Below, in pieces: positions 46,180-57,883 of a DNA stretch of 64,000 nt. Where the stretch lies: positions 92,908,549 to 92,972,548 of the forward strand of contig CM053274.1 in assembly GCA_028583415.1 (NCBI GenBank), given 5' to 3'. This DNA comes from Protea cynaroides. Its lineage: Eukaryota > Streptophyta > Magnoliopsida > Proteales > Proteaceae. The notes beneath the pieces are model-generated. The model made no database searches and was not told the origin of the DNA. It saw nothing but the letters and a program-made list of their open reading frames with translations. Each line of letters begins with the position of its first letter. Position 1 is the stretch's first letter. The translations under genes were made by a program, and so were the position numbers.

Positions 46180-46640
46180 CTGTGGGCTGCAAGCCTGTCG
46201 GGTTGGATCGGGCATTTTAAAACACCTGTTTAACCTCGAGTCCCCTTAGCTAAGCCCAGATCTACTCTGGCCCTGATTCGGGGCCTGAAAAATCCAATTT
46301 GCCCGCTTTTAGCACTGGGCCAGGTTGATCCTAATTGAACTTGATGATCGGGAAGGGAGAAGGGAAATGCAGGGGCTGGGCCAAATCGATGAGAAGAAGA
46401 AAAGAACGACGAAGAAGAAGAATAAAGAAAGAACAATAAGACATATTTACCCAAAAAAAAAAAAAAAAAAAAAAAACAATAAGACATGGCCGGACTAGGC
46501 CAGGTTGGGCTCAGCCTAATGCCTCAATCCTAGCTCCGCCCGGCCTTGACTCAGGCTCGAAATTTCTAGCTTGACCAGTCTACGCCCAAGCCCCATTTGG
46601 ACTCAAGGCGGGCTCGGTCCGACAAGGCCAAACTTGCACA
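46180..46640. repeat. GGCC / AGGCCCGG-rich dispersed repeat, two blocks
   Basis: Blocks at about 46185-46335 and 46487-46640 are rich in GGCCAGGTTG, CCCGGCC and GGGCTCGG words in both orientations, separated by a purine stretch ending in an A22 run (46453-46475). This resembles dispersed repeats of plant genomes; ends were not defined. Confidence 0.4.
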
Positions 46641-46649
46641 ATAATATGT

Positions 46650-47145
46650 GGATTATTTTTGGGGTATTTTAGTCTGAATGGTATAAAGTTGATGGTATTA
46701 TCATACATTCATTTTATAGAAGGGGTGAGAATTAAAAGGTATGATTAGTGGAAAAGTGTCACGCAAAAAGATTTCGTCTTCCTAACAACCTAACCCACAA
46801 AAGGAAATGGATAGGCATTGACAAAAGCCGAAGCCTGGGGCATCAAGCCTGGGTAGTCTATGGGCAATTTCATGCTCAAAATTCGATGAACAATGAAAAA
46901 GAAACGTGTAGCCCTTGCTGGCTCTAAAAGAGAATGCACATTCATTGGGTTGGTGTTCAGTCCATTTTGTCGAAGTCTCTACAGGCCGCTCTCTTGGCGC
47001 GAGGATCTAGTGCATTCAACAACAAGGGTCAACTCCAGTTCTTTTGGAAATGGTAAGATCTTTGGTGCAAGAAGGGGGTTGATCTGTATCATCTTATCTT
47101 GGTTCTGCTTCTTCTCTATTTTTAACAATACCAAGTTGGGTTCTT
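46650..47145. other. No gene recognised
   Basis: Intergenic sequence; the 90-codon frame at 46893 shows no known domain. Confidence 0.4.
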
Positions 47146-47149
47146 CTCC

Positions 47150-47610
47150 TATTCATATCGAATAAAACATGTGACTTCGCAACCAAACAAGCTCTTGACC
47201 ACCATCTCCTGAAATGGTAGCGGAAACCCATCGGTTGCCGCCGACGAATCAAAAGAGAAAAGGTGGAAAAACCAGGATAACCGGCGAGGGAGCGGTTTGA
47301 TTAAATGTCCCATTAGTGGGAATTTGTCGCAGAACCTCCATACATCAATCATGAGGAACATTTTCTCTCCTTAGCCATTTCCATTTCGGGTTAAAAAGAT
47401 GTGAAAACGCCTCTCTTCATAAGAACGGCACATTCTGAGATGTGAAGTGTATGCCATGTGCTCTGATAATACGATCCCTTGAAGAAGAGTTCCCAATAGA
47501 TTCCAATTATCTAGCCATAAACTTGATTCCACTCCATCATTAATCTGGCACTTAGTGGAGTTCATGGCAAGCTGCCTGATCTTGAGGATTTTTCATTCAG
47601 TCCAAGCAGT
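47150..47610 (-). pseudogene. L1-type LINE fragment (zf-RVT region)
   Basis: The minus frame ending near 47371 reads CQINDGVESSLWLDNWNLLG, matching the GDG..xxxWxDxWxxxGPL motif of the zinc-binding reverse-transcriptase domain at the C-terminal end of plant L1 elements. The upstream frame carries an ILKIRQLA-like motif. Frameshifts follow. No RT catalytic part is in the window. Confidence 0.65.
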
Positions 47611-47874
47611 GTTTGAAGGACAAGCTATAGTATGCACTCCACATAATACAAGACAGAAAATCATCAGATAAGTATAACAAAAATGTATGGTGCTAACGAT
47701 GAAGAGAATTAGGAAGTAAGGAAGACCAAGAATTGGAACCCCTAACTAAAGCTGTTCTAAATTAACAAAGGTTTGACTAATTGTAATCGAATCGGTCACA
47801 ACTTAGACAATTTGTCAGGGCTTGGACTTGATAAAGGAGGAATATTTGAAGGAAAAAAAAAAAAACCAAAGGAC

Positions 47875-48189
47875 AATTGTTTTGGATTGAAATCGTCTCC
47901 TGCCTGGGTATTGGCAGGAGAATCGTCTCCTGCCTGGGTATTGGCAGGAGAATCATCTCCTGTCTGGGTATAGGTAGGAGACTTGGCTTCCTGTAGCCGA
48001 TGCCCGACACGTGGCATTGGCTGAATTCAAACTGACCATGGAGCGTTGGTGCATAAGGTGAAAACACTCTGCGTTATCAAATCCATGGTGGGCTCAAATT
48101 CAACCGATGCCACGTGTCGGGCATTGGCTATAGGCAGTCAAGTTTGTTGCCGATACCCAGGCAAGAGACGATTTGGATCCAGTTGTCTT
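47875..48189. mobile_element. Foldback MITE (47884-48180) with 30-bp triplication in one arm
   Basis: Outer arms: GGATTGAAATCGTCTCCTGC at left and the near inverse ending GACGATTTGGATCC at right. Inner arms carry GATGCCCGACACGTGGCATT and its inverse. Flanks AATTGTTTT (47875-47883) and AGTTGTCTT (48181-48189) agree at 7 of 9 positions, a Mutator-like 9-bp duplication. The left arm contains three copies of a 30-bp unit. Confidence 0.75.
47891..47980 (+). repeat. 30-bp unit repeated three times in tandem
   Basis: AATCGTCTCCTGCCTGGGTA followed by TTGGCAGGAG occurs at 47891-47920 and 47921-47950 exactly, and at 47951-47980 with four changes. The unit is itself a small inverted repeat (CTCCTGCC / GGCAGGAG). 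Confidence 0.97.
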
Positions 48190-48420
48190 CAGAAGATCGG
48201 TTACATTCAGATGGACCCGTAATTAACTAAAGTTCTTGACGGACTTCAAACGTTTTTAGCATTTTCAAAAATTTGTGCAAACCCTTCTATGAGTGTGAGA
48301 TTACTGCCTTCTACTCCTAGATGATGTCGTGTTGGCTGACTAGAAAAGGTATGGAAGAAAGGTTACGTTTAACTTGTAACCACCAATGTTACAATTATAG
48401 ATTTTTAAAAAAAAAATTTC

Positions 48421-48625
48421 TAATCTTACATGGATCCACATCCTTTCCTAGGTCAGTTGAAATTGTCGATTAATCCAACAGCTAGAGTTGATCCAACGCA
48501 TCACATACCAACGAATATATTAATACATCAATACGTACACTAGATGATACCAGATGAAGTTCAACTAAGTTCAGCTCTTAGATCCCCTTGGCAACCCAAA
48601 ACAGGAAAGGATTTTTAATCTTACA
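48421..48625. mobile_element. Short MITE (48431-48615) with 10-bp TSD
   Basis: TAATCTTACA occurs at 48421-48430 and 48616-48625. The insert has short inverted ends (ATCCTTTCCT at left, AGGAAAGGAT at right). Confidence 0.65.
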
Positions 48626-48629
48626 CATA

Positions 48630-49070
48630 CATCCATGACATTTTTTTTGCTGTCTGTGGGACCGGATCTTCTCCTGCGCGGCTGTACGGCGATGCAGATC
48701 CGATCAGAGGGAATACATTGGGCGACTCATACATTGGAACAATATTCCGCAGCACTCCACAGTCGGATCTCTGCAAAGCAGAGGATCCTTACAATTGTAT
48801 CGAAAATGATAGATCTCAAAATCATGTGGCTGTGCTTTTAGGCTATCTCAGCCATACAACTTTGTCAGGCATGCAGCAGAGCCATTCGTTTCTCAGAATG
48901 AATCTCAGCCACTCATTCTATTACAAGAACCTTACAGGCTACAACTCATTCTGTCTTGTTTAATTATGGATCGATTGCACCAATACAAACGAATACAGAC
49001 GACAAAAAAATTTATAAACTCTTGTCTTCTCCTTAAGTCTCTTCTCTACGTCATACATTTGATATTTAAG
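48630..49070. other. No gene recognised
   Basis: A GC-richer stretch with GGATCT / AGATCC palindromic words (48660-48800) and no supported frame. Confidence 0.35.
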
Positions 49071-49318
49071 ATTGAGAGGGATCCACATCGTCTTCCACCT
49101 GGGTTTGGGTGGGAGACTGGGTGGCTCAGATGGATGGTCGCCACCTGGCACTCGGAGGGATCCGAGCCCTCCATCCGAGCCGACCCCCCAGTCGGCTCAG
49201 CTTGTCGACTGGGGGGTCGACTCGGATCCCTCTAAATGCCAAGTGACGGCCATCCATCCAGGCCACCTAGTCTCCCGCCCAAACCCAGGCGGGAGACGAT
49301 TTCTGTTCGGTTGAGAGC
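49071..49318. mobile_element. Foldback MITE (49080-49309), ATCGTCT family
   Basis: The left arm ATCCACATCGTCTTCCACCT and the right arm (inverse, AGGCGGGAGACGATTTCTG) continue inward almost to the centre, which holds GACCCCCCAGTCG / CGACTGGGGGGTC. Flanks ATTGAGAGG and GTTGAGAGC share seven central bases. The same sequence recurs at 63778. Confidence 0.78.
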
Positions 49319-49479
49319 GGTTTTTACTGATCCGATAAACACAGATTGATACACCGGATCATTATCAAATAGAAAAACCCTACAATTAATGAATGATATA
49401 CAAAGAGTATACGTTCGATGTCTAAGGCTTTCTTGTTTTAGACCATTTTTTTTTATACTACGAAGGTCCACAGTCTAAC

Positions 49480-49844
49480 TGGGAATAGGGAAAGGTGCGG
49501 GAGTCGAGTCTCCAACTTGCATGAGACCTCCACTTGTCCTGCTTCGACAAGACAAGGCGCCTAACTAAATGGGGGCCTATGCATCTTAGATCATTTGAAA
49601 TCTTTTGACACTAAAGGCTTTTAATTAATTCAGACTTCGTCCCCCGTTTTGTAGTCATTGGATCTTAAAAAAAAGATCATTCCCTTCAAAAATTAAAACT
49701 ACCCCTTTAATTGCACCGGTTTCAAAAACCATTCACAAAAAAATTATTTGACATTTTGTACTTGGGTTTCGGAAATCGTACTATAATAAAAGAGGGTTAA
49801 TTTAAAAAAAAAAAAAAAAAATTCAGTTTCATTGACTCTTTCCA

Positions 49845-49896
<52 letters not shown>

Positions 49897-49920
49897 CATT
49901 CTTTTGCTCAAGCCTTCAAG
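49480..49920. other. No gene; (TA)n at 49848-49888
   Basis: Intergenic sequence with a long TA run and an A18 tract at 49804-49821. Confidence 0.5.
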
Positions 49921-49928
49921 TTTCAATA

Positions 49929-51564
49929 TGTTAGGATTGAGAGACGTAAACAAGAAGAAAATATAAAGAATTAACGTAGTTCAGCACCTTATCATGGGAT
50001 ACCTATGTTCACCAGAGAAAAGAGAAATTTTTTATTCCCAATAAATTTCTACAGCTCTCTACCTGACAGGCTTAGCTTATCTGTCAGTGTTACAGAGTCT
50101 TCAGCTCTCCACTGTCAAAGGAGCCCTTATAGCCTTACTTAGGTTTTCTCACACAAAGACAATTTATAAGAAAACTTAGAAATCTTAATCCCACCACAAT
50201 TATAAGTTTACCCTGTACATGTAATAGACCAAACCCTAATACAAGTACAACTCTATTAATTGTGTGGACCCCACAGAATACAAGACACCAACTCAACAAA
50301 TCTTCACCTGGCTTGGATTTTGCAAACTACCTTGAAGAAAATCCGTTGATGTTAATTCTAAAAACCCGTCTCTATCAAACAACTACACCCAAACCGGCAT
50401 AGCCCACACCTCGTCCGGGTGTCCCATACATCTCACCACTGTACGATGTGATGTGATGTGACTCCATTTCTCCCATTGCTGCAGTATCACCGGAAAGATC
50501 ACCATCACTCATAGTCCTCCTGCAATTCCAGTTGCACCTGGAACCCGAGCCTCTCACATCTACACCTCTAATGCAAACCTTAAGAACTGACTTCTCATCC
50601 CAGCCATCTGCAACTCCAATTACACTTGGAACCCAAGCCTCTCACCTCTGCATCTCCAATGCAGACCTAGAGACCTGACTCCTTGTCCCAACCTGCCAGT
50701 ACTCCTTTACCCCACGGTGCGACATAAACTGATCATTATGTGCATCGTATCAGATTTTTAACCCGCCGTCAGATCCAACACCCGATCCGACCAAGTCTAC
50801 CAAGGCACTGAGATCTGTTGCCGCCGCACCTGAGTCGAATTTTGTAAATCTCGACTCCATGATCCCTGCTCACACATGTGATGATAAGAAGAATCATCTT
50901 CCTAGCCTGAGATTCCCTTCTATCTCTTCTTGACGGCACCCTTTTTTTTTTTCTCAAAAGATAACCGTGGAAACAAAAAAACTTAAAAAAACCATACAAT
51001 AAGTGTAATCATTACATTTTTTTTTGTGCTAATTCCTTTAGTTTTCCAAAGGAATATCAAAGAAAAAAACTCATTTTTTTTTCTTTTTCTTCTTCTTTTT
51101 CTTCATACCTTCCACGCACCTCCCTCCTTTACCTAGATCACTGATCGATCTGTCGAACCTTGGCTCTGATACTATTTGTTAGGATTGGGAGACGCAAACA
51201 AGAAGAAAACATAAAGAATTAACATGGTTCAGTATCCCATCATGGGATGTCTACGTCCACCAGAGAAAAGAGAAATTTTTTATTTCCAAGAAATTTCTAC
51301 AGCTCTCTACCTGACAGACTTAGTTCATCTGTCAGCCTTACAACGCCTTCAACTCTCCACTGTCAAAAGAGAATCCTCTAACAGCCCTTACAGTCTTACC
51401 TAGATTTTTCCACATAGAGACAATTTATAAAGAAATCTAGAAATTCTAATCCTACCACAATTATAAATTTACCACGTACATATAATAAACCAAACCCTAA
51501 TACAAGTACAACTCTATTAATTGTATGGACCCCATAGAATACAAGACATCAACCCAATACAACA
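49929..51564 (-). mobile_element. TRIM-like LTR retrotransposon, non-coding
   Basis: Two similar direct repeats, 49929-50298 and 51177-51564, both start TGTTAGGATTG and end in CAACA. By eye they agree over most of their length with scattered changes and small indels. On the minus strand a TATCAGAGCC primer-binding site (inverse GGCTCTGATA at 51162-51171) adjoins the right repeat, and a purine-rich AGGTGAAGATT adjoins the left one. The roughly 880-base interior has no retroviral-type coding region. CAATA at 49924-49928 also occurs near 51556, a possible target duplication with uncertain LTR edge. Confidence 0.85.
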
Positions 51565-51569
51565 CTGAT

Positions 51570-52028
51570 GGATATATTTATCATGCAACCAAACACTCAC
51601 TCACCCATTGTTTATGATCCTGGACGACCTGTTTGGTTGTTAACTTTATGTTACCCTACTGATTTATTATTTTTATTTTGATAGAAATGTTACTTACCAT
51701 ACTTTACCATACTGGTATGATCACCCATAGTTTTGAAGCTGATAGATCTCATCTGACCATGTTGTAAGTAGTACCTTAATTTCAAGATACGCATAACATC
51801 CTGCTTCTTTTTATATTGTTGATAAAACACCCTTTATACAATGGGACGAGATGAGCAAGTGGGCCCATGAGAAGAGTGGATGAAAAGAATAGAGGGCCCG
51901 ATCGACCAATCAACATCAATTCATCTAATTGAAGGAAAGCACATTCACGGATTCCACAAAATTCCAAACCTTCCAGCTTAAGGAGAACACATAAACCCAA
52001 GTCACGGATACTTCCACTGATCACCACC

Positions 52029-52083
<55 letters not shown>

Positions 52084-52790
52084 AGAGAGAGGAGAAAAGA
52101 GATCTAGAGAGAAAGAAGAGAGAGAGATGAAGAGAGAGAGAGAGAGAGAGGAACTCTACGTTCCACTACATTCTCTTCCAAGTCCTCATGTCACATGCTG
52201 CCTTTGCTGTCATTTTTCACTATAACACACAGCGATCATGTTATTGTGTACTGTTCCTCATGCCTAACACCTCACATTCTCTCTCTCTCGACCTTTTTTC
52301 CATTCTCATTTTCTATAAACCCTAGTGATATGGAGTGATAGTGAAATAAATAAAAGTTGATAAAGTAGGAAGAAAGAGAGTGAAATGGAAAAATGAAAAG
52401 GACAAAAAATTTTCAATGAGTATTTGTTTTTAGGTTAAGTGGGTTTTTGTTTTGGGAATAGCTTCTTTGAATGGTGGAGTATTATCTAATATTCTTCTTC
52501 ATTTTTTTCTTCCTTTCTTTTATGCAGCCGTCGTTTACTCTCATTGGTGGATGTAGGCGATGTTTAAGGAACCGATACCTTCTTTTTATCTAAAAATTGA
52601 AGTTTGTGATAGTCATTTGTACAATTGGCCGTCAGATAATCAAATTCATACTGATTTGACCAACTCCTTAACACAGTTGTTGATTAGTGTTTTGCCAATT
52701 GAGTGCATGGAGATGGGTTCAATTCTCTTATCTTGCATTATGCCTTCAGGCATCCGGCCCCTTCTCCCTTGCAACCCTAAAGTAATTGTA

Positions 52791-52822
<32 letters not shown>

Positions 52823-53736
52823 GTGAATAAAAATTTAAAAATTTGTACTGACCAATTCCATAATTATGGGCCCACATTTTGACTCATCTGGGAAGGGAAT
52901 TCTGTTAGGCAAGAGTCACTGGCTATGAAGAGCTTCTATATAAGATTTTAAATTGATTTTTAATCCTTCCCCAGCTCTCTTTCCCCGAAAAACAGAAAAA
53001 AATTGGTGGCACCCTGTTGGATGGGATATTATCTGGCAATGCTTATAAACATTGAAAGTTGTCAAGAGTCATGAATATCTTGGCTATAAATTGTTTGCGC
53101 ACATCCATTTCTCTTTGTTAAAATGGAACCAATACTTCAAAAGGGAAGATTGCTGCAACTAGGGATGATTTTTGGGAATTTCTATCTGATTGATGATGAA
53201 GTCCATTCCATCAGTACAACTTGAGCCGGTTGAGGAACACAGATTATGGATCATGGATCATGGTCTGATGGAAACCTTTTTCTTAACTATACTTCCTTTG
53301 ATCATAATGCTGGGTATTATTACATTGAAATGGAAAAAATAAATGTCAAAAAAATTAAATTTTATTTGATCTCAAATACAATATTGGCACTACATAAGCT
53401 ATCTGACGTAAAATTTTAGTCTCAAATTCAACCATTTATTCTTCCATCAACTATCTTGTATTTGCATTCCTCAATCCCATGCACCCTTTTGGTATTATTG
53501 GAGTTTTACATGGATGTTTTGTTTTACCATGTGGCCGCCAACTCCAATGGAGCCTATGTATCCATAAAATTTAAACCCTACATGATTTGTCATGTGACAA
53601 ATTGAAGCATTCACCCACTATTTTCACCTTTGGTGCTTACCGTCTAGTCCAAAACTACTCCCCCTAAAATAGTTTAAAATTATTTTTCTTACATGCAGTT
53701 GATTGGCATATCGTATTCCTGATGGGGTTAGCATTT
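51570..53736. other. No gene; purine-rich (GA)n tract at 52032-52154
   Basis: GA dinucleotides run from 52032 to about 52080 and continue as a degenerate AGAGAGATGAAGAGAGAG tract to 52154. A TA run lies at 52788-52815. The 88-codon frame at 52560 is AT-rich and unsupported. Confidence 0.5.
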
Positions 53737-54236
53737 NNNNNNNNNNNNNNNNNNNNNNNNNNNNNNNNNNNNNNNNNNNNNNNNNNNNNNNNNNNNNNNN
53801 NNNNNNNNNNNNNNNNNNNNNNNNNNNNNNNNNNNNNNNNNNNNNNNNNNNNNNNNNNNNNNNNNNNNNNNNNNNNNNNNNNNNNNNNNNNNNNNNNNNN
53901 NNNNNNNNNNNNNNNNNNNNNNNNNNNNNNNNNNNNNNNNNNNNNNNNNNNNNNNNNNNNNNNNNNNNNNNNNNNNNNNNNNNNNNNNNNNNNNNNNNNN
54001 NNNNNNNNNNNNNNNNNNNNNNNNNNNNNNNNNNNNNNNNNNNNNNNNNNNNNNNNNNNNNNNNNNNNNNNNNNNNNNNNNNNNNNNNNNNNNNNNNNNN
54101 NNNNNNNNNNNNNNNNNNNNNNNNNNNNNNNNNNNNNNNNNNNNNNNNNNNNNNNNNNNNNNNNNNNNNNNNNNNNNNNNNNNNNNNNNNNNNNNNNNNN
54201 NNNNNNNNNNNNNNNNNNNNNNNNNNNNNNNNNNNN
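53737..54236. other. Assembly gap of exactly 500 N
   Basis: A run of 500 undetermined bases, a round number typical of a placeholder. It ends inside the left LTR of the minus-strand copia element, 12 bases short of the LTR start. Confidence 0.98.
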
Positions 54237-54582
54237 CATAAAGGAAAGACAAGAAAATATTTACGTGGTTCGAACTTCTACCACGAAGTCCACTCCACGG
54301 TGAGAATCCCCAAGTTCTTCATACTTCTTGGGGAGGTTTATTATCCTTTAAATAGAGGAAATAATACAAGAGAAACTATTCATAGATAGTAATACAATCC
54401 ATACAATTTGTACACCAACCAAATCAGCCTACTCAACTTTCCTTCTATAAGAGATCTTACCACAATCACCTACCCACCAACCAAATTACCAATCTTGCAT
54501 CAATCACACCAATCAACTTTCCTTCAATAGAAGATCTTATCACGATCATGCTCAATCTAGCATGATCATTATCTAGCTAACA
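54237..54582 (-). repeat. 3' LTR of the minus-strand copia element
   Basis: Runs from CATAAAGG at the gap edge to CTAGCTAACA. It matches 58839-59184 nearly base for base. Confidence 0.93.
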
Positions 54583-54849
54583 CTCCCCTCAAGTTGGGGC
54601 GAAGATATCATCGGAGGTCAACTTGATCAACATCTTGTGAAAGGATTTTGTGGGTAGAGCTTTGGTGAACACATCTGCGAGCTGATCCTCACCCGGATAT
54701 AAGGAGTTTCAATGGTGTTATCCCCGGACTTTTTCACGCACAAAGTGACAATCCACCTCTATATGTTTGGTCCGTTCATGAAAGACGAGGATTAGAAGCA
54801 ATATAAGTGGGCCGCTTGATTGTCACAATATAGTTGCATCGGACGGTTA

Positions 54850-56160
54850 GAAGTCACAAGATCCAATTCTTGTAACAAAGCTCGAAGCCGACGAGTTCGC
54901 TAGTAGTGGGAAGCCATTGCCCCTTATTCGCTTGGCGCTAGAACGAGCCACAACATGTTGTTTCTTACTTTTCCACGTGACCAAATTGCCACCCACAAAT
55001 GTGCAAAATCCAAGTAGTGGATTTTTCGTTCGAGGGACTTCGGTCCCGGTCGAATTAGTGTAACCCACAATTCTCGTGTGATTATGTTTCTACATCCAAA
55101 TACCTCTTCCCGGGCAAGATTTCGGGTAGCGCAGGATGCGGTCAATAAGTTCCATATGTCCTTCAAGAGGTGCTTGCATAAACCGACTCACATAACTTAC
55201 TCGCATAAGAGATGTCGGGCCCGTAATTGTTAAGTATATTAATCTTCCCACTAACCGTTGAAAGCGGCTACTTGTCTTGTAATGGAGTAGTATCAATGAG
55301 AAATTTACTATTATAGTCCATGGGAGAATCGCGGGTTTGGCACCGAGCTTGCCGGTCTCTTTCAAGAGATCCAAAGTATACTTTCTTTGAGAGATAAACA
55401 AACCCTTAGTCGATGTGGCTACTTCAATTCCGAGAAAGTACCGTAATTTTCCTAGATCCTTGATGTCAAATTTCTCATTCAAATATTGTTTGAGAGCCGC
55501 TATGTCATAGAGATTATCACAGTGATGACAATGTCATCAACATAAACCAACACAACAATGATGCCGTTGGTGTTCTTTCTAACAAACATCGATGAATCGG
55601 ACATACTCCGACGAAAGCCAAAACTTATAAGAAACGTACTCAACTTACCATACCATGCCCGTGGAGACTGTTTAAGCCCATAAATGGCTTTGTTGAGCTT
55701 ACACACGACTCCAACTTGATGTTCTAAGGGATGACCGGGAGGAGTGGTCATGTATACTTCTTCTTCTAAGTCTCCTTGCAAGAATGCATTTTTCACGTCC
55801 ATTTGAAATAAAGACCAACCACAATTTTTCACATCTTGACATTAACACTCTCCACAGGTGTTCATTTTCACGACCGAGCAAAGGTTTCCTTATAGTCAAC
55901 TCCATATGTTTGTGTATAACCTTTGGCAACAAGTCTTGCCTTGTGTCTTTCAATAGATCCATCACTTTTCTACTTGATCTTGTATACCCATCGACTGACC
56001 AACAGGACGCTTTCCGGCGAGTAGACGTACTATGTCCCAAGTGTGGTTTCTATCAAGAGCCGAAAGCTCATCATTCATGGCCTTAATCCATACGTAAGAG
56101 ACCTTAGCCTCGGCAAAATTAATTGGTTCACTTGTGAGAATCAATCTCGTCAAGAATGCC
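54850..56160 (-). pseudogene. copia reverse transcriptase and RNase H, frameshifted
   Basis: The RT core is clear: NCGWSLFQMDVKNAFLQGDL then KAIYGLKQSPRAWY and VLVYVDDIVIT (55832-55500), LGKLRYFLGIEVATSTKGLF (about 55445), and RNase H words GGNLVTWKSKKQHVVARSSA (about 54990). Frame changes separate these pieces. Upstream, the KARLVAKGYTQ-like region is present only in shifted frames (about 55900-55960). Confidence 0.85.
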
Positions 56161-56539
56161 AAAAATTCGGAAGAAATATTGTCATAGCAAACATGTTGTT
56201 GAATTGGATATTCAAAGTGTGATAGGTGAAGTAATCTCGTAATCTAGTAGAAGGTTGTGACACCCGAGTAGATCTTCTTCTCGGCATCGGTAGATCGGGA
56301 CTTTCTTCAACTGTCTCTATTTCGCAGAACGGCTTCAACGGGGTGAGGATGATCGCAATAGGATGATTACTATGATCACTAAATTCACTATTGTCACCAT
56401 GTACAATAGGTATGGGAGGAGCAAATTCACCATAGTCGGTATCAATCTCCCCCCCGAATTTTGGTCCCGCCAGAAAGAAGAGGTGACGTTCGATAAAAAG
56501 ACATCACGAGAAATGTACATTTTTCGAACCGAAAGATCA

Positions 56540-57883
56540 TAGCAGCGGTAACCCTTTTAATGTAAGAATATCCCAAAAAAATGCACTTATGAGCCCGAGG
56601 ATCCAACTTTCCACCGCTTGAGAATGAACATAACAAATACACCCAAACACACGAAGGTGGGAAATATCAATGGAGCGACCGTAAAGAACCTCCATAGGGG
56701 ATTTGGCATGGAAGGTTTGACTTGGTAGTCGATTAATCAAGTAACAGGTGGTGAGAATAGCATCGGCCCGATGGGACTTGGGAATGTGCCCATGAAAAGA
56801 AGTGATCGTGTTACTTCAAGGAGATGGCGATTTTTACGCTCGGCAATACCATTCGTTGAGGGGTACCAACACAGGGATGTTTGGTGAATAATACATAGAC
56901 CTTTAAGAAATGACTCAAATGAGGTATTGGTATATTCGGTGCCATTATCGGGTCCTCAAGTATTTTATGGGAGTATCAAATTGAGTTTGAACCATGCAAC
57001 AAAATTCCCGAAAAACTTGTAACACTTCACTTTTAGAGCGTAATAAATACAACCAAATAGATCTAGATTTATCATCAATAAATGTGACAAAGTATCTAAA
57101 ACCATCCCGAGAGTCAATTGGAGCAGGGCCCCAAACATCAGAATGAATTAATTCAAACAATTCAGTGGAAGTATGATTACGAGTAGGGAAAGGTAATCTA
57201 TGTTGCTTGGAATAATGACATGTCTCACAAGTACTAGAATCAAGAGACAATGAGGGATTAAGAGAATGGAGGACGAGAATCCGATGGGTGACCCATTCGC
57301 CAATGCCATAGCCGTGAGTCCTTAGATGGATTTTGTTGAACAACCAATGCTTTGCGGGAGAAAAGTCTAAAATGTAAACACCTTGAAGGAACCGACCTTC
57401 ACCAATCGTCTTCCCGGTGAACCTGTCCCGAAATATGACCTTGTTGGGAAAAAAACATAACAATGCAATGTAGGTCTTTAGTAATCTTGCTGACGGATAA
57501 TAGGTTACAAGATAGAGAAGGTACAAATAAAACATCAACGGTATTTGAAAAAATGCTGATTTTTCCAATTCCTTCAATAGGAACCTTTGCACCATTAGCC
57601 ACGGTAATAAACTGTCGATGACCATTATCATGACGAATATCAGATAAAAAATGCGATGAGCAACACATATGATCATACCGGATGCGGAAGTCACGAGAAT
57701 TTGTGGTGGAAGTGGGAGTTCCATGTGATCGCATAAGTCGATGGAGTTGGGCAGCGAGTTGTTCAATCGAGAATTGTGGTGTGGACGAACTAACTTGAGC
57801 AAGCAAGAGGTGTATCGATCCTTTATCTTTGGGAGGACGCAAGTGAGGATATAAAAACCAACATCCGTCATTGGTATGACCAT
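56540..57883 (-). pseudogene. copia integrase region, frameshifted
   Basis: A 312-codon frame (57883-56945) carries the GAG-pre-integrase zone and CETCHYSKQHRLPFP, ELIHSDVWGPAPIDSRDGFR then YFVTFIDDKSRSIWLYLLRS, the start of the integrase catalytic core. The frame breaks just before the DNGTEY motif (about 56940). FHAKSPMEVLYGRSIDISHL followed by RVFGCICYVHS continues in another frame (56740-56540). Confidence 0.85.

Noticed and set aside
47891..47980. CRISPR-like array (three 30-bp repeats)
   Set aside because: The units are directly adjacent with no spacers, lie in a plant transposon arm, and the genome is eukaryotic.
53664..54389. Open frames of 170-230 codons across the N run
   Set aside because: They consist almost wholly of undetermined bases.
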